Assembly (NCBI GenBank): GCA_902805475.1 | Contig: CADCSX010000002.1 | Span: forward strand, 2,666,001-2,730,000 | Direction: 5' to 3' | DNA from: Entonaema liquescens | Taxonomy: Eukaryota > Ascomycota > Sordariomycetes > Xylariales > Xylariaceae | DNA length: 64,000 bases | Shown: positions 21,700 to 34,879 of the stretch, piece after piece | Numbering within the stretch: the first letter of the stretch is position 1 | How the letters are laid out: each line of letters opens with the position of its first letter | Program-made: the position numbers and the translations under genes | Notes under the pieces: generated by a model | What the model was told of the DNA's origin: nothing | What the model saw: the letters and a program-made list of their open reading frames with translations, nothing else | The model's database searches: none

Positions 21700-24600
21700 C
21701 GCTCTTAATTCGCTCGGGGATGGGAATGCTCGTCGGGTAAGTCGGTTCTGGGTTGAACGGGAGGACGAGTCTTCAACTGGAAGGGTACTGACTAACGATG
21801 GATATCAGGGGGCGATTATAACCGTATCGTCGACGTGAATATAGGTTGGTAAGAATCAATTCGCACCATATGAATCATATCGACTGAGATCTATGTCCGC
21901 AAATGATTGAGAGGATAAATAGGTAGACGTCGCGTGCTCCATTTCAGAGGTATTTCCGCGGTACCCCCTAATCTGATACCATGATATACACATATTTAGA
22001 TTTCCCGCCTCTATTTGAACGTGACTTGAATGTGATCTCTGGCCTATGTATATTGGATGCAAATGACAATATAGGAAGCATTTCGACCTCGAAAAGCTGT
22101 GTTTAACATCGGATATCGTGATAGGATTAACTTTGTGTTCTGTGGAAGCGCGAGAATACGAAACGGGATGCAATTAAACGCAAAACAAGCACGGTCCCCA
22201 GAACCCTTGGAAACAACAGCCGGTCTCGTCCATGCGGTCGGTGTGTGTGAACAATGTGGACGATTATGGTTGGTCTGCGTTCCCTTTTGCACTGCCTGCT
22301 TACCCATAACCATCTATTTATGTATAAGCTGACGAGTCCCATACCATAGACTCCTACCTCAATCAACGGATGATGAGTAAATAAGGCATAGCGGTGTAGG
22401 ACTATGAACGAATGAGGAACGCGGGGAAGGACTCAAAGTCCGGGGTTTTGGTCTGGGGGAGAAAGTCTGGGGTAGTATTGGTCTGGATTGAAGAGGAAGG
22501 CTGTCATGTGATTCGTGAGGGGAAAAAGGAGTAGAACAACAGGCCACTCGAGCCTGAAGTGCGTCTACCAGAACGAAATTCCCTTTATCATTCTTATTTT
22601 GACTTCACCCGAGGAGTCAATTTTGTCCTCTGCATCCTCCTAACCCTTATTCTTCGCCGTTAAAAAGGCAAACTGGGTTGAAAACGCTTCGTCAGGAGCG
22701 AGTTCTAAACACTTAGACACGATCTTTTGCTAGTTATCAGTGATTTATAAGCCCAAAATGTCTTCTTCAGGTTCCAGACTCCCTTGCATGATAGTTTGTT
22801 AAGACGCGGGATTTTCTTTTTTGAATTGTTGCTTGCCTGTTGCATCCAAAAACGCACCCTTCGGTCCTTATAAAACGAGCAATCGGCTGACTCTAAACCA
22901 CACCCAAGTCGAACCTATCGTGGCTTCTCCAAGTAGCTTCCCTTGGCGGGGATATTCTCCCGTCATCATTCAGAACCTCTGGAAATCCAGTGGCGTTCCT
23001 AGTACTCTGAGCTCGGAGTTTCAAAGAAAAGATAAAATCTAGAATAGGAGCCAAGTTGCTAAGTTGGTGGATCGGCATTGGCCGCTAAAATGAGAAGATG
23101 TTGTTCAACGCAAGAAACGTTCGATGCCGACACGATTCGGTAGTCTGGCAGTTCATCCCCGCAACATTGTGGGTTTTTCACCAAGGCTATGTCAGAAACA
23201 GGCCTGAACCCATTGTGTTATGTCCAGCTATTTTGTGTCTTGGATTCCAAGTTGGAATCGCGTCAACTGGAGCAGAACTCACAGTTCAATAGGCATTCTG
23301 GCCAATATAAGGCTTATATCAAAACCTGTATTGATATCCCATGTCGGAGAGTATATCAAGGAGTGATAGCCAGGTCCAGATCAGCTTGCATCAGGTTGCA
23401 AGCCCATTCCAATGCCATTAGGGAACTTTTCGACCAAACAATCGTCAACGCCTCTCTGATCACCACGGCTCGTGATCTGACCCCCGATTGCCCAATGCCC
23501 AGATGTTGTTCCGCAATTTGGATATCCAGTCCCAAGTTCTAGCAACCTTTACAGATTACGTCCGGGTTGTTTTCATAGGGAATTACTTCGATTGCCTCGG
23601 AGCAAGCCCTATATCAACTTATTGCGGGCCATGGGCCTGGCGGGTTTGGTCGATCTCCAACACCGGCGCCTGCTTCCTCGAAGTTGTCGTAAAGAAGTTA
23701 TGATGTGGCCCTCGTCGTCGGAGTTCCTCTTGGTTGGCGCCTGGCCGATTCCGTCAACTACTCATCTCCTCGTTGCAGCGGTAAGGTATAACGGGAAGGC
23801 CAAACAAACCATCGCTTCTTATCAATATATCGGGAGACTCGTCACGACCGTAAGAGCATCTTTGAATACGTCCGATCATCAACAACCGATACCAATCCAC
23901 GGCGTCAAAAGGGGAGAACACCAGAAGGCGTCAGTCACCAGCTACATCGGGGATCAACCAATACATATATCCCTCCAGCCGCTATCAGGACTCGCTTCCC
24001 TGCTGGCTCGTCGGACCGGTCCACAACCAAGACGACGAAACTTCATGTCGAACTATAAACTTAACCCTAACGAACCTAGCCGCACATTCAAGCTCTTATC
24101 GAACCATCAATCTGACCTCATTACTTACAACCTGCCCGAAATAGCTAGTCCAACCAGCGAAATTATCTCTTTTTTCTTTTTCTACTCCGCAACGCACAGT
24201 ACTGCTCTCGTCATCCCCCAGACCAGACCAGACGAGGAAAAGCCCAAGTCATCTCCGCTCCCCAGCCAGTGAGTCCACACGGTGCCCAATTGCTCTTCCT
24301 GATTGGTGGCTTGGGGGGTGTGTGGTGGGGGAGTTCTGTCGATGCGAGAACAGCGAGCAAAGATGGCAGACCAGAAAAACCGGTCTAAGTGGGCCGCTTG
24401 TACGGCTCAACGGGAGGATGTTGCACAATGTGCACAAAGTTGTGCTGCGAGCTAGTCGAGATACAGAACTTTGCCAGTCATTCGTGGGCTTTGTTGATAC
24501 CTTACCCTGGCCAAGGGATTCAAGCGAATTTGGTGGGCCAGATCTTAAGCGGGAAAACCGCGCAAATCGTGGGGATGGGATGGGATGGATGGTCAAGTGA

Positions 24601-25096
24601 CCAGGAGCTTTGCTACGGCCCTGTTCGTTATATAGGTATATCACGATATAAGCAAAGGATATATATCATGATATTTTTGGTGAGTGGAATTTCTTCAGAT
24701 GAGCCCATTTTTGGGACAGTTCACGGAGTTTCGTCTTTTTTCTTTTTTCGTCATCAGGCATACATAAAAAACAAAAAGGGAAAAGAAGAATCCCGACGGT
24801 GGTGGTGGTGTTGGTGAAGATGGTGGTTGTATTTTACAGATTGCCAACCAGAGGGTGGCCTTGGATTTTCTCCCATCTTTACATGCCTTGAATGCAATGC
24901 AAACCCTCCCCTTAAGGTTTTTATCCCCTTTCCACGGGAGTCTATGGACCTCTAATTACTCTAATGCTGGTTCTCCTATTGAACACGGTGAAGGCACGAA
25001 ACCATCGCGGTGTACCCCTCACTCCGAATTTGCCCATTCACACGTTCCAGACCGTAGTGTGAACCCCAGCCTCCGTAAGTATGGAGGTTAAGTTGC
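21700..25096. other. Long intergenic stretch, no supported gene
   Basis: 3.4 kb without a convincing gene. The longest ORF (23592-24272, 226 codons) has no domain and no splice support. Several purine/pyrimidine-rich tracts occur (22,400-22,540 and 24,150-24,180). Confidence 0.45.
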
Positions 25097-25783
25097 TTAA
25101 GTCTGTTTCCCGGTAAGTTAGTTATTTATTCCGAGAAGAAGATAATAAAAAAATTTGGTTGCGGGATTTTCGGATGTTACGTACGAACTTGGCCATAAGG
25201 GCAACCATAAGGTCGAAAAGACCGATGGCTTCGACGAAAGCGAAACCCAGAATGGCGTAAGAGAAGAGCTGGCCACGGAGAGCGGGGTTGCGGGCAACAC
25301 CGTTAAGGAGAGCAGCGAAGACGAGACCGATACCGATACCAGCACCAGTCAGACCGATGGCGGCGGAACCCATACCCAAGTTCTTGGAGACCTCGACCAT
25401 GGCCTGGGCGATCTCAGAGGAGTATGCTCGGCGGGGAGTCTGCTGGAAAGCCTGGCGGGTAGTGGCGCTCAGGATCTTAGAGACTTGCTGGCGCTTGACG
25501 GCCTGGAAGGGAGTAGCATTGCCTGGAAGTTTAAGACACATGTCAGCAAGCGCACAAACAAGTAAAGAAAATTTTTTCACATGGCAATTGAAGTATCAAT
25601 TGATGTCACTAAGATATTTTTGATACCTCATCGGGTACCAATGGGTAAAATTATTAAAGGGTTGAACATACTGATGGTTCGCTTAGCAGCAACGCTGGTC
25701 AATTGAGCTCGCATGGCAGGTCGAGCGACCTTGGTGCCCATGGAGGAGGCGAGCCTGGAGGCGACAACGCGAGCGGAGGCCAT
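25097..25783 (-). CDS. atp9: Nuclear-encoded mitochondrial ATP synthase subunit 9 (c-ring proteolipid)
   Basis: Three exons: 25783-25672, 25522-25185 and a two-codon last exon 25102-25097 (Thr-stop), giving 151 residues. The N-terminal about 70 residues are an Arg/Ser/Ala-rich presequence ending RRAYSSEIAQ, the usual processing region, as in the Neurospora homologue (147 residues). The mature part is two hydrophobic helices around a polar loop (ARNPALRGQ). The proton-carrying Glu lies in helix 2 (GFAFVEAIGLFD). It forms the rotating c-ring of F1Fo ATP synthase in the inner membrane. The tiny last exon restores the conserved MAKFT ending, which a plain ORF reading misses. Confidence 0.96.
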
Positions 25784-28756
25784 TGTGATAGACGTGGATG
25801 TGAGATGGAGGGGAGAGGTGTTGGAAAGACCAAAGATGACTGATGAAAAAGAAGATGGGAGGGAGGAGCTGGTCCAAATCGTCGAGGGAGAAAAAAAATT
25901 GAGCTTGCTGACTGGTGTGTGAGTGGGAAAGGGAAGAAAAGAAAGTGTGAGCTTCGGAAGAAACGAGAGGAACAGATTCGTCCGGGTCGGCGGTTGCTTG
26001 GTTACTTGGTTACTTAGTTGCTAAGTTAGCAGCTTGGGTACCTTAGGGGGGGGACACAGTGTAATAGCCGGTATGAATGTCGGTCCTTGGGAAGTTTCCT
26101 TAAGAGAGGTCAGAAGTACCTCAAGCTGCTTCAGGTAGGTATGATAACTAAAGGGAAAACTACAACTCGAAATCCACAGGATTAGTGGGCTGAGAAGTGG
26201 GACAGCTTGACCTAAAGGTACTGATCTAAACTTATTCGCAGTTTTTTCCACTGTGTAGTAGAGGACTACCCGATCAGGACAAGGCTGGCGATAATTTTTT
26301 GACGGTTGGGTAAAACGAAGCGGTACTTTTCGGGGAATACCGGGTCATCCTATACCGGCATCCCGGACACATTTAATCGAAAAAGGTTGAGGCTTTTTTT
26401 ATTTTTATTTTTTTTTTCTTATCACCGCTTGGCATATTCTATGATCAAGGACTTCCATGTACATCTTTCTAACATTGTTCTTCAAGTTCAACTCATATCT
26501 CTTTGCATTGGGTGTATATATGTGAATGTTCAAGGAAAATATATAATGATTCTACCATCTTGAATTTTTACTATTGGCGTCTTGTAAAACTTTTTTGTCT
26601 ATGTTCCAAGGATAGAACAGAAAAAAGAAAAAAAGAGATTGACGGTACCTACAAGTTGACCCCCACCCTCCTAAAGCTCCACTGCATGTCATCAGCGTCA
26701 ACATCTGAGACTTTGATAAACACGTGGGTGGAGCATCGAGTGAGCACAACAAACAAGAAGGAGTCGGGACAGAAAGGATAAAAGGCGCGAAGCACCCTCG
26801 GATTCCGGGAGGAAGGAGCTTTACAAGAGATCCCTTTTGGACTCCGACACCTGCCAAAGAATTTCTTAGGAAAGGGTCAGGCCAACTAACTGGTTTTCCC
26901 TCGGTCTTTCCAAGCTGTTAGTGCAGCCCTTTTACAGCGCTTGAGCTCACCTAAGCCAACCGGGTTTAGCCCTCGACTGCGACGCTGAAGCTTTCCCGAC
27001 CGCTGCAACTGCACCGAACGGCATCCTGATCGATTACCTAACCTTCCCTGCTTGCAGCTCGACCTTCGATCTTAGCTTTTTTATTTTCGGCTTAATGACC
27101 AATAGGAACGCTTTGCTTGAGGCACTAGGATTGATACCGATCACCGCCTGAGACTTATTAAAGAGGTTGCCATACAGGGCCAGTTAGTTTACTGGCTGTT
27201 TAAACAACCCCCTACAGCGCAGCATTATGCCTGCAGCTATCCAATTTCCGTTGAGAATTTCCCGGTAGGAAAACTCTATTGGGGGAGTGTGCGAGATGAC
27301 GGAAAGAAATGGCAATGCGAATGTGAGGCTGTGGGTCGCACAATGCGAAAAACTTTTTCGAGCCACTCAGATTCCCGGGACGCCGGTTTTGTCGGTACTG
27401 CAAGGTTGCGCTTTTCTTTTTTTTAAGCCTCATTGCCTCAGGTTCCCATTTTTGTGTTCGCAAAGTGAAATCGAGCCCGTCTTTTTTTTCTCACTACAAG
27501 ATGGACTATACCAATTATAGTCTATTTCTAATCTAAGTAAAAAGGGGTATTTCTTAACCAATTGGTAAGTCCTAATATAAAACAGAAATTTTGACTCTTA
27601 TCGATTGTTAGAATTTTATGTATTTTGAGACAATGTTTCTGGAAGCGAGATGGCGCAAATTCCTTTTTTTCATTACATGTGACCTTTTTTTTTTCTGTGA
27701 TGCCCTGGTCGCTCGGGGATTTTCCGAATATCCTGCGGTCTGAGGTACCGGAGTACTTATCTCTCATCCAGTTCGGCGGTAAAGAAAGTCACATGACTTT
27801 GGAATTAGTCCCACCTTGGACTTACACCACCTTGGTTTAGGTCGACTTATACGGATGTCCCTTTCAAAAGTTTTGTCCATAGGGAAGCCCCTGTCAATCT
27901 GCTAACAGCTGATAGCCAGTGCCAGCCATCTGACAGCCGAGAAGCTCTTTGTACATCTAAAACTACCCTCTTTACTATATATTATTCTATACAACCACCA
28001 GGCTAAAACGCCTTAAAAAAAGCCATTAAATAAGTAATTATTCAAATCTAAACTTAACAACTTAATTTTCAAAATTTAATCTTAATGCAAAAGTAGCAAT
28101 TGTGTTGTAAAAATAAAAGGTATAATGAAGTACATAGACTTAATTGCTCAGCAGCTGCTGCCAAGCTTGGCCAGTGCGTATCAGGGCCGATAAGGGTCGT
28201 CCTATGGACATAACTTTTGAAAGGGACATCCGTACGTGTCACTGCTATTGATTTCATGAGTTACCCAACCTATCAGATCTTATTCAAGGATTCTCAGTTG
28301 ACTCCTTTTCTTATTCAACTAGAAACTACTTCAATTGAAATCTGAAGAGGATGGTTATAAATAATGAAATATCTAAAGAAGACATTAACCAGTTAGTTAT
28401 CATAAATCTCGATTGATCTTTTCTATTAACCTGTCATATGTGCCCATACCCTTATCTACCCGCCAGTTAAGCCCAGCCAGCTACGTGTACACCGCGATAT
28501 ACCCCCGGGGAGCTTGGACCATAGTTGAACCCCTTAGTCCCTGTTACATACTAGGTACCCCGGCGTGTTACACGTGTAGCTGCGTATCTGGTGCCTTATG
28601 GTGCCTTGTCTCCAGCCGTTCAATCACCGTCTCATGATTCTCGAATATACAAGTCAATAACATTTGGTTCTTTCTTTTCTTCCACGTTTCCATGTCCCCC
28701 AGTACTTACCATTCTTCCAATACTGTTAGTATTATACACGCAAAGCTACCTTAGGT
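25784..28756. other. Long intergenic stretch (apart from the MITE-like element), no supported gene
   Basis: Starts with the ATP9 promoter and leader. Poly-T and poly-A tracts are frequent (26,395-26,420; 27,415; 27,685). No ORF with domain or splice support. A 385-bp inverted-repeat element is at 27850-28234. Confidence 0.45.
27850..28234. mobile_element. MITE-like element with 34-bp terminal inverted repeats and TA ends
   Basis: The arms at 27850-27883 and 28201-28234 are inverted copies matching at 33 of 34 positions. They begin TACGGATGTCCC and end TCCATAGG in the left arm. The interior is AT-rich with no transposase ORF. The outer TA on each side fits a Tc1/mariner-type TA target duplication, so the core would be 27852-28232 (381 bp). 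Flanking bases beyond the TA do not match each other. No full-length partner is in this window. Confidence 0.7.
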
Positions 28757-30130
28757 ATGCAGCCGCTTCAGGTTAGGGACCTCCCCTCTTCGGCCTCCTT
28801 CTATGCCGCTATCGTCCAACCCCTCAAACTCCGCTATATCTCCGCCAATTCCTCCTCCATAGTCTTCGGTGACAGTACTTCCGGTACCCCAGTCCTAGAA
28901 GTTAAGAAACTTTCTCCTGGCCAACACCTCAGGCCTTCCCGCGTAGTCCTTTCCGCCCAGTCTCCCTCAATCATATCTGCTTTTCGAACTGCTGCCTTAC
29001 GAGCGGAACCCGAAATACAAATCGACACATACGACGACGGCCGTGTAGAGGTAACCGACTTTGACGGAAACATAATAGAGTGTGTCTGCCCTGCTGGATA
29101 TCGTTCTGCCGTTACACGTGCAAACTCCAGCGCTACCATGTCTTCACGAGAACCTCGGGCCATGATGAAGCGGAGCGCCACCACTCCCAACATGGAGCCT
29201 CCGCCCCGCGAGACTTCCGGAGCATTCGCCGGCACTGGCATGGGCACAATTCTCGGTGCCGCAGCTGTTGGTGCTGCCGTAGGTAGCGCTTTGACCTATG
29301 CTTTTATGAGCAACGGCCGCCAGCGTGTTACTCCACGCCAAGAGTATGAAGCCGCCTTACAACGACGCGCATCCTATCCCGACCCACAACCAAACGCCCA
29401 ACCCAGATACATCGAAGACAAGAAGTACCCGCCTCTCAGCTACGGTGCACGATATGCCCAGCTTGAGGCTCCTGTAAGGAGTAGGGTGGTAGAAGACCTC
29501 GACGATCGCGCTAGTCGACACTCAAGCCATTACACCACAGCCAGCCGATCTCGTCGCATGAGCGAGGCTGGCTCTACAAGGCGTCCGCCCACGGTCGCCG
29601 ACGTAGAGTACATCAGCAACGCCGGTACCAAGTACGAGCAAAAGCTCCTCATGGACAGGGAGTACCGCAGCCAAGTAGGCGATGACGACCGCCGTAGCCA
29701 CGCGCCCTCGAAGTACTCGGCAGCCCCGTCTCGACACACCGCTACGCCCTCCAAATACGCCGCGGAATCCGAATACCGCGCCCGTAGCAGCTCCAAGCAC
29801 CGGGCGCCCCGAGCGAGCGAGGCCGAGACATACGTCTCGACACGCAGCAAGCGACCCGCCGCCACGGCACGTCCACCTTCGAGGTCGCGCAGCCGTATTT
29901 CGGCGCGAGACCTTGAGTTACCCGAGAGCCGCACCGGCTGGGATGACGACGACGATGTGGAGAGCATCGCACCCGATGACAGTATCAGCTGCGTTGGCGA
30001 CGAGGGGTACCAAAAGCGCACTCACCGCCACATGCCGCCCGGAACCCCGTCGATGGTCGGCCGCTTCCGCAGGGTGGTCAATGAGTTTGACGGCAAACGC
30101 AGGCCGTTGTACGGATCTGAGGTTAATTAG
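28757..30130 (+). CDS. VOC (glyoxalase-like) N-terminal domain protein with a central helix and disordered tail
   Basis: Single-exon 457-residue protein. The first about 115 residues read like one VOC/glyoxalase module (SASFYAAIVQPLKLRYI at the start, VTDFDGNIIE at the end). The metal-binding set is incomplete, so activity is uncertain. A Gly/Ala-rich hydrophobic stretch around residues 160-187 (TILGAAAVGAAVGSALTY) could insert in a membrane. The rest is low-complexity, rich in Arg, Ser and Pro (repeated SKYSAAPSRHTATPSKYAAE pattern), with an acidic DDDDDVES patch. Family members are common and uncharacterised in filamentous fungi. Confidence 0.65.
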   Translation: MQPLQVRDLPSSASFYAAIVQPLKLRYISANSSSIVFGDSTSGTPVLEVKKLSPGQHLRPSRVVLSAQSPSIISAFRTAALRAEPEIQIDTYDDGRVEVTDFDGNIIECVCPAGYRSAVTRANSSATMSSREPRAMMKRSATTPNMEPPPRETSGAFAGTGMGTILGAAAVGAAVGSALTYAFMSNGRQRVTPRQEYEAALQRRASYPDPQPNAQPRYIEDKKYPPLSYGARYAQLEAPVRSRVVEDLDDRASRHSSHYTTASRSRRMSEAGSTRRPPTVADVEYISNAGTKYEQKLLMDREYRSQVGDDDRRSHAPSKYSAAPSRHTATPSKYAAESEYRARSSSKHRAPRASEAETYVSTRSKRPAATARPPSRSRSRISARDLELPESRTGWDDDDDVESIAPDDSISCVGDEGYQKRTHRHMPPGTPSMVGRFRRVVNEFDGKRRPLYGSEVN

Positions 30131-31975
30131 AGAGACCCGTATGTCTTGTCTCTCGTATCGCAGGGATCTCCTTGCTATCATCGAACCCATCTTTCTATTT
30201 TTCCATCTACCTACCTTTATCTACCTATAACACCTATACTATATCATGACGCTCCATACGACGGGAATCAAAACGAACGATATGACATTTTGCAATGATA
30301 ACGACATGAAAGTACGATGCCTCAAGGACACACACACATTTGCTTACATGCATGGGCTTTTTTGAAATTACTCTACGGGTAACTGGTACATGTGGGACAG
30401 CATAACACATCTTGGTACTACAGCATATGCCTCCGGCACACTACATTGGGCAGGCTTTTTTTCTTTCTTCCCTTTTTTTTCCCTCTTATGACAAAAATGA
30501 GCGAAGCGAGCGGTCAAAGCGAGCAAGCAAGCGATATGAATGGGCGGTCTTTTATCAAAATTATGAACGCAATGGGTTTTGCATGAATCGGTCATCTATA
30601 TATTTATGTTTTCCCTTTTCGGATTGGGTCTGGGTCTGGGTCTCGTCTGCGTTACGTTATCTTTCACTTCTTACAGCATATATTAGCAAATTCCAAAAAA
30701 AAAAAAACATGATTCTTCACGATATAGAAATACAGGGTTTCCATTATTAGTATTCTGTTGTAGCCTGTGATGTGACGATCCCGCCGAAACACGACCGGGC
30801 AGTGCCATTTTAGGTGTAACTCGTAGGAGACATCTACAAAATTGACGGTTTAAATGTGCTGCTTTTCCGAATCGTACATGATAAGAGACTCGGAGAGATT
30901 TTAAAGCTTGTTCTAGAGCGTACAATACATAGCACAGCATTAGATTTTAAGTAGATCGACCTGACAAGCTACATTCCAAGACACTAAAACAGTATTATAG
31001 ATACACTAGATGAAAGTTGGAACACTGGCGGTGAGATAGATAGTGTTGAGACTAAGCTAGATAGTAAAGGCAGGCTCATTTATGTAGTATACTGAACTAC
31101 TATTATACGCTTTCTAACCAACTATAACAATAGGCATAAGTTATAGTTCCAAGAAATAGCAGAAAATAGTCACCCAGTACTCCCTCAAGACCAAAAAGGT
31201 TACACCTTCCGCCCTGGTACACAGTGCATCCATATTAGGAAGGTTAATGGAATAGCAAATGGCTTCACGACAGATAGGAACAAGACAATGTAAAGTCATA
31301 AACGATAAAGGGGTTTACAGGAATGGATCCATAATATGATATCGCAATCTACCAATGATAAGATTAAAGTTCATCATTGGATACTGGGAATGAAGAGACA
31401 GATCCTTATACCTATAGAGATGCCCTTCATATGTGTAATAGAATCGATATTAAGGAAATAGTAACTACTAACTTAACTGATGACGTATATTGAGTCAACC
31501 TCGCTATAGTATTATAGATTTAAACAAACCTTCCAAATTAAGTTTCAAAAGACTCCAGGAGGCGGGAAAGGAGTTGTGATCAATGTCTATGTCTACAGCA
31601 AACTAGCCTTAGGAATGGTCTAACAAGTAATGAGATAGGCACTTAGGAGCAAAACTCATACCAGCACATACGTACCAACCTAGTGAAGACAAACATATAC
31701 CTATCGCCTGAAGAGACCACACTTTGAAATCATAGAATCGAATACCAATCCACGAGAGTCGTGCTTGACCAAGTCAACACTTAATTACTTCCAATAGCCA
31801 TGCTTCACAAAGATCAACTACAACAACAACAACACGCGGAAACCTTATGAGAAACGGCTTAGTCAATATTCGAAAATTCAATATTCAGCTAGTAAACGTC
31901 CGAAGCCTTTCAAAACACAGGGGTATCTTTATCTTATTTCTCTTTCTCTCTCTGGCTTCATTCTTCCTCGCTCTC
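30131..31975. other. Intergenic, no supported gene
   Basis: 1.8 kb between convergent genes. AT-rich, with homopolymer tracts near 30,455-30,480 and 30,695-30,708. No recognisable repeat family or RNA gene. Confidence 0.45.
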
Positions 31976-34007
31976 CTACCCTTCATCCACCTCTTCGTCT
32001 TCCCCCTCCTTAATAGCGTACCCCTCTACAAACCCATCCGGGTCGCACGTCTTCGTGAGGTCGATCTTGTTTGCGCTAACCCAGCGCCTGAGGGCTTCCT
32101 TGTCAAGCCTAACGCGGGAAGCCGTCTTCCCCTCATCTACTTCGATATCTCCCTCGCTGACGCTGCCGCCGCGCCGCTCGGCTGATTTATTAGCAACTGT
32201 CGTAGTACTTGCCTCAGCGGGGTTAGGGCTCGCGTCTTCCACGACGCCCATCTCTCGGAGTACGGCGAGGCAGTCCTCTGGTACAATCCACGTTGCCTTG
32301 GAGACCTCTTCGACGGTAATTGTTGTCTCAGTTTCTTTCTCCTTGCTATCTTCCCCTTGTCCCTTATCTGGTATCTTGACTTCAAGAAGCCACCGCACAA
32401 TCTCGCCAGCCCAGAACCGCTTGTACCCTTTCCTACCAAGCTCGGAGATAGGTTTCTCGGGCCCGCCTAGGATACCCTCGCGTCGCGAGATTTCATACGA
32501 TACACCCATAAGCAAGGCACCTAGGCCCTTGCGTTGCCACGGTGGGAAGACCAATATGCATGCTAAGTTATTATTATCCCATGACAGCTTCTCTTTCGAG
32601 AAGAATCCTACTACCTGCGGTCTCGTCTGTGATGTTGGGGTATGTTGGGAAGCAGTAGAAATTGACGTTATAGACGATTGAAAGTTTGTGATTGTGTCGG
32701 TAGACTCGGGGGGTGGTTGTGAGTCGGAAGGTGGTGGCGGTGGTGGTGGTGGTGGCGTGTAGACGAGTAGAAAGTAGTTGAATCCTGTTACATCGAAGAA
32801 CACCGATTTGTTATCCAGGAATAGCTTCGCGAACAGAGATAGGTTCTGGCAGAATAACTACTACATAGTTAGTATTATATCGTGGGAGACTCGGAGTTTC
32901 TAAGGGATGGTGGCGTACCCTATCTTTCTCCCCGTCCACCTCCCACACGCTCCACTCTCCATTGTCGCTAACCACTTCTTCCGCTGTCGACATACCAGCA
33001 CCGCCATCACTCTTTTTTCTTCCTTTACCCTTTCCACCCATTTCTGCAGCCGTAGTCGTAGCGACACTCGAGAATGCCGAAGGAACCCTCACCGTTCTCG
33101 TCCGTAAGCCTTTAGGATGTTTATAAATCTTTCGTCCGGGCATTTCAAATGTCTTCTCGCAGCATCTGACATGCTCCCACCACGCGACCAATTCTCTACT
33201 ATACTTGAAGCAGCACGGGCAGACATATAAGCGTTCGAGCATAGGTGGTGGTTGTCTCTTGCTTCCACCTATCCTACCTCCTATCTTCCCGCCGCCGTCC
33301 CTATTATCTTTGCCGCCCGGATTGGTATGATGTGATATATCACCTAGTACCTCCTTCCCATAGTACGAAGGATACCAAGCCTTAAAGCAGATATTACCCA
33401 ACACGACTTTATCGATGTTGCGATCCGAACGCGGCGTGGACGGCGGTTTGAGAGGCTTATCAGAAGTAGAAGAGCGCTTCGGGGTCGATGCCCCGGGTAG
33501 TTTCGCATGTGGGTTTACTTGATTTAGAAGCTGTTGTTGCTGTTGCTTCCGCTGTAGTGGCGATTTAGGAGGTACAAGTCTGGTTTGTGGAGGGGGTGAG
33601 TCCGTAGTTGGCCGTTTCGTTGTCGCTTTCTTTCCTTCCTGGGCCGAATGCTCTCTAAGCTTGGTTGGCTCATTAATTATATCGACTTCTTCCTCTTCCT
33701 CTTCCTCCTCCTCATCATTATTATTAGGTTGTATATTCTCTTTTGATACATTATCCACCACAACGTGTCCAGGTGCTGTGGCGCTGCTCTGTTTGCTTGG
33801 TCTCCCTGCCCTCTTCTTGACCTCCCCAATTTTTTCCGCTATCTTATCTGGACGTGACAACATGTGAGGTTTACTGATAGAACCGGCGCGTACACGACCG
33901 CTTCGTAATAAATGTTCGTCATTGTTGGGCGCAGGATGTTGTCTCGTCGCGCGACGCGGTAGCTCCGGTTCGGCATCGTGTGGCTTCTTGCGCTTTTGAG
34001 GCGCCAT
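31976..34007 (-). CDS. MYST-family histone acetyltransferase, Sas2-like
   Basis: Two exons, 34007-32919 and 32857-31976 (656 residues, phase 0). The N terminus is basic, with an AT-hook-like RAGRPSK and an acidic Glu run. The MYST zinc finger is at residues about 260-285 (LYVCPCCFKY ... EHVRCC). The intron falls inside the core; joining it gives FCQNLSLFAKLFLDNKSVFF, a hallmark of the MYST fold. Acetyl-CoA site: ACILVFPPWQRKGLG. The catalytic Cys and Glu equivalents of Esa1 are Cys463 (ACIL) and Glu497 (GGPEKP). It should acetylate histone lysines, H4K16 if truly Sas2. Odd: a run of nine prolines and a Ser/Thr-rich insert (about residues 397-443) splits two core strands. Confidence 0.88.
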
Positions 34008-34879
34008 TTTTTCGATCGGCGATTTCGTTCAAACGAGAAATTATATAGAATAACTTAACCCATATTCTATGAAATAGGAAAGACTTTCAACTAAAAGATA
34101 AAAGACGAATGAATTGCTGAAATGCGTTGACAGTCGCGACACTGTCAAGCAAGTGCTTACGTAACTGAATTGCATTTAAGCTTATCGCCTACCTAGGTAT
34201 TTATTTATCGCCCATTTGTATTCCCCCCTAAGTATCTGACTCTTAAGGTGCCCCACGTGATACCCTTCAACATAACCAACCAAGATAACCAAGATCAACG
34301 AACCTTAATACACCTTGGCATAGATTTCATAATACAGACTGCACATGTTCGCTAATAAGAGATCAGCTAAGTCGTCGTTGTATGTTAACCATACTCTGTA
34401 ATTTATATCAATATACAACAAACAAGCGCCTTGATGTAATGTAAGCCTCCAAGTGTAGGGTAACTCATCTATAATAAGCGCCACATTAGTCAAACCATGA
34501 CTTAAACAAGTCATAGTTAATACAATGGCATGGATGCTTCTAAATAACGGGGACGGTCTAGCCAGCGCCTGAATTTGCTGTTAAAAGTGTTCTGGCTTGC
34601 TAGAGAAAAACTACTATCTCACACGCTTCTGCCCCGCCTAAAAAAAACGAAGCTTTCTTTCCGTCGATATCTATTACAATAGGCCGAATGATGTTGTTTA
34701 TATTTGACCGCGCCGGTATGGCGGCTTCTTCACTTCTCTCGGTTACCAGACTACAACTTTCACCAGTGTAAATAAGCTGGCTCCTCCGTTCCCGCACGCC
34801 AAACCATTATAGACAGGTAATGGTGGAGAAAGTTGCGCCCGAAGTCCATCCCATTTCAGAATACACGGGTTAAATTATG
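34008..34879. other. Intergenic, no gene seen
   Basis: Promoter of the MYST gene and 3' region of RPN3. Only short ORFs without domains. Confidence 0.5.

Noticed and set aside
23592..24272. 226-codon ORF on the plus strand
   Set aside because: No domain, unusual composition, no splice or promoter support; it lies in a long non-coding stretch with many shadow ORFs.
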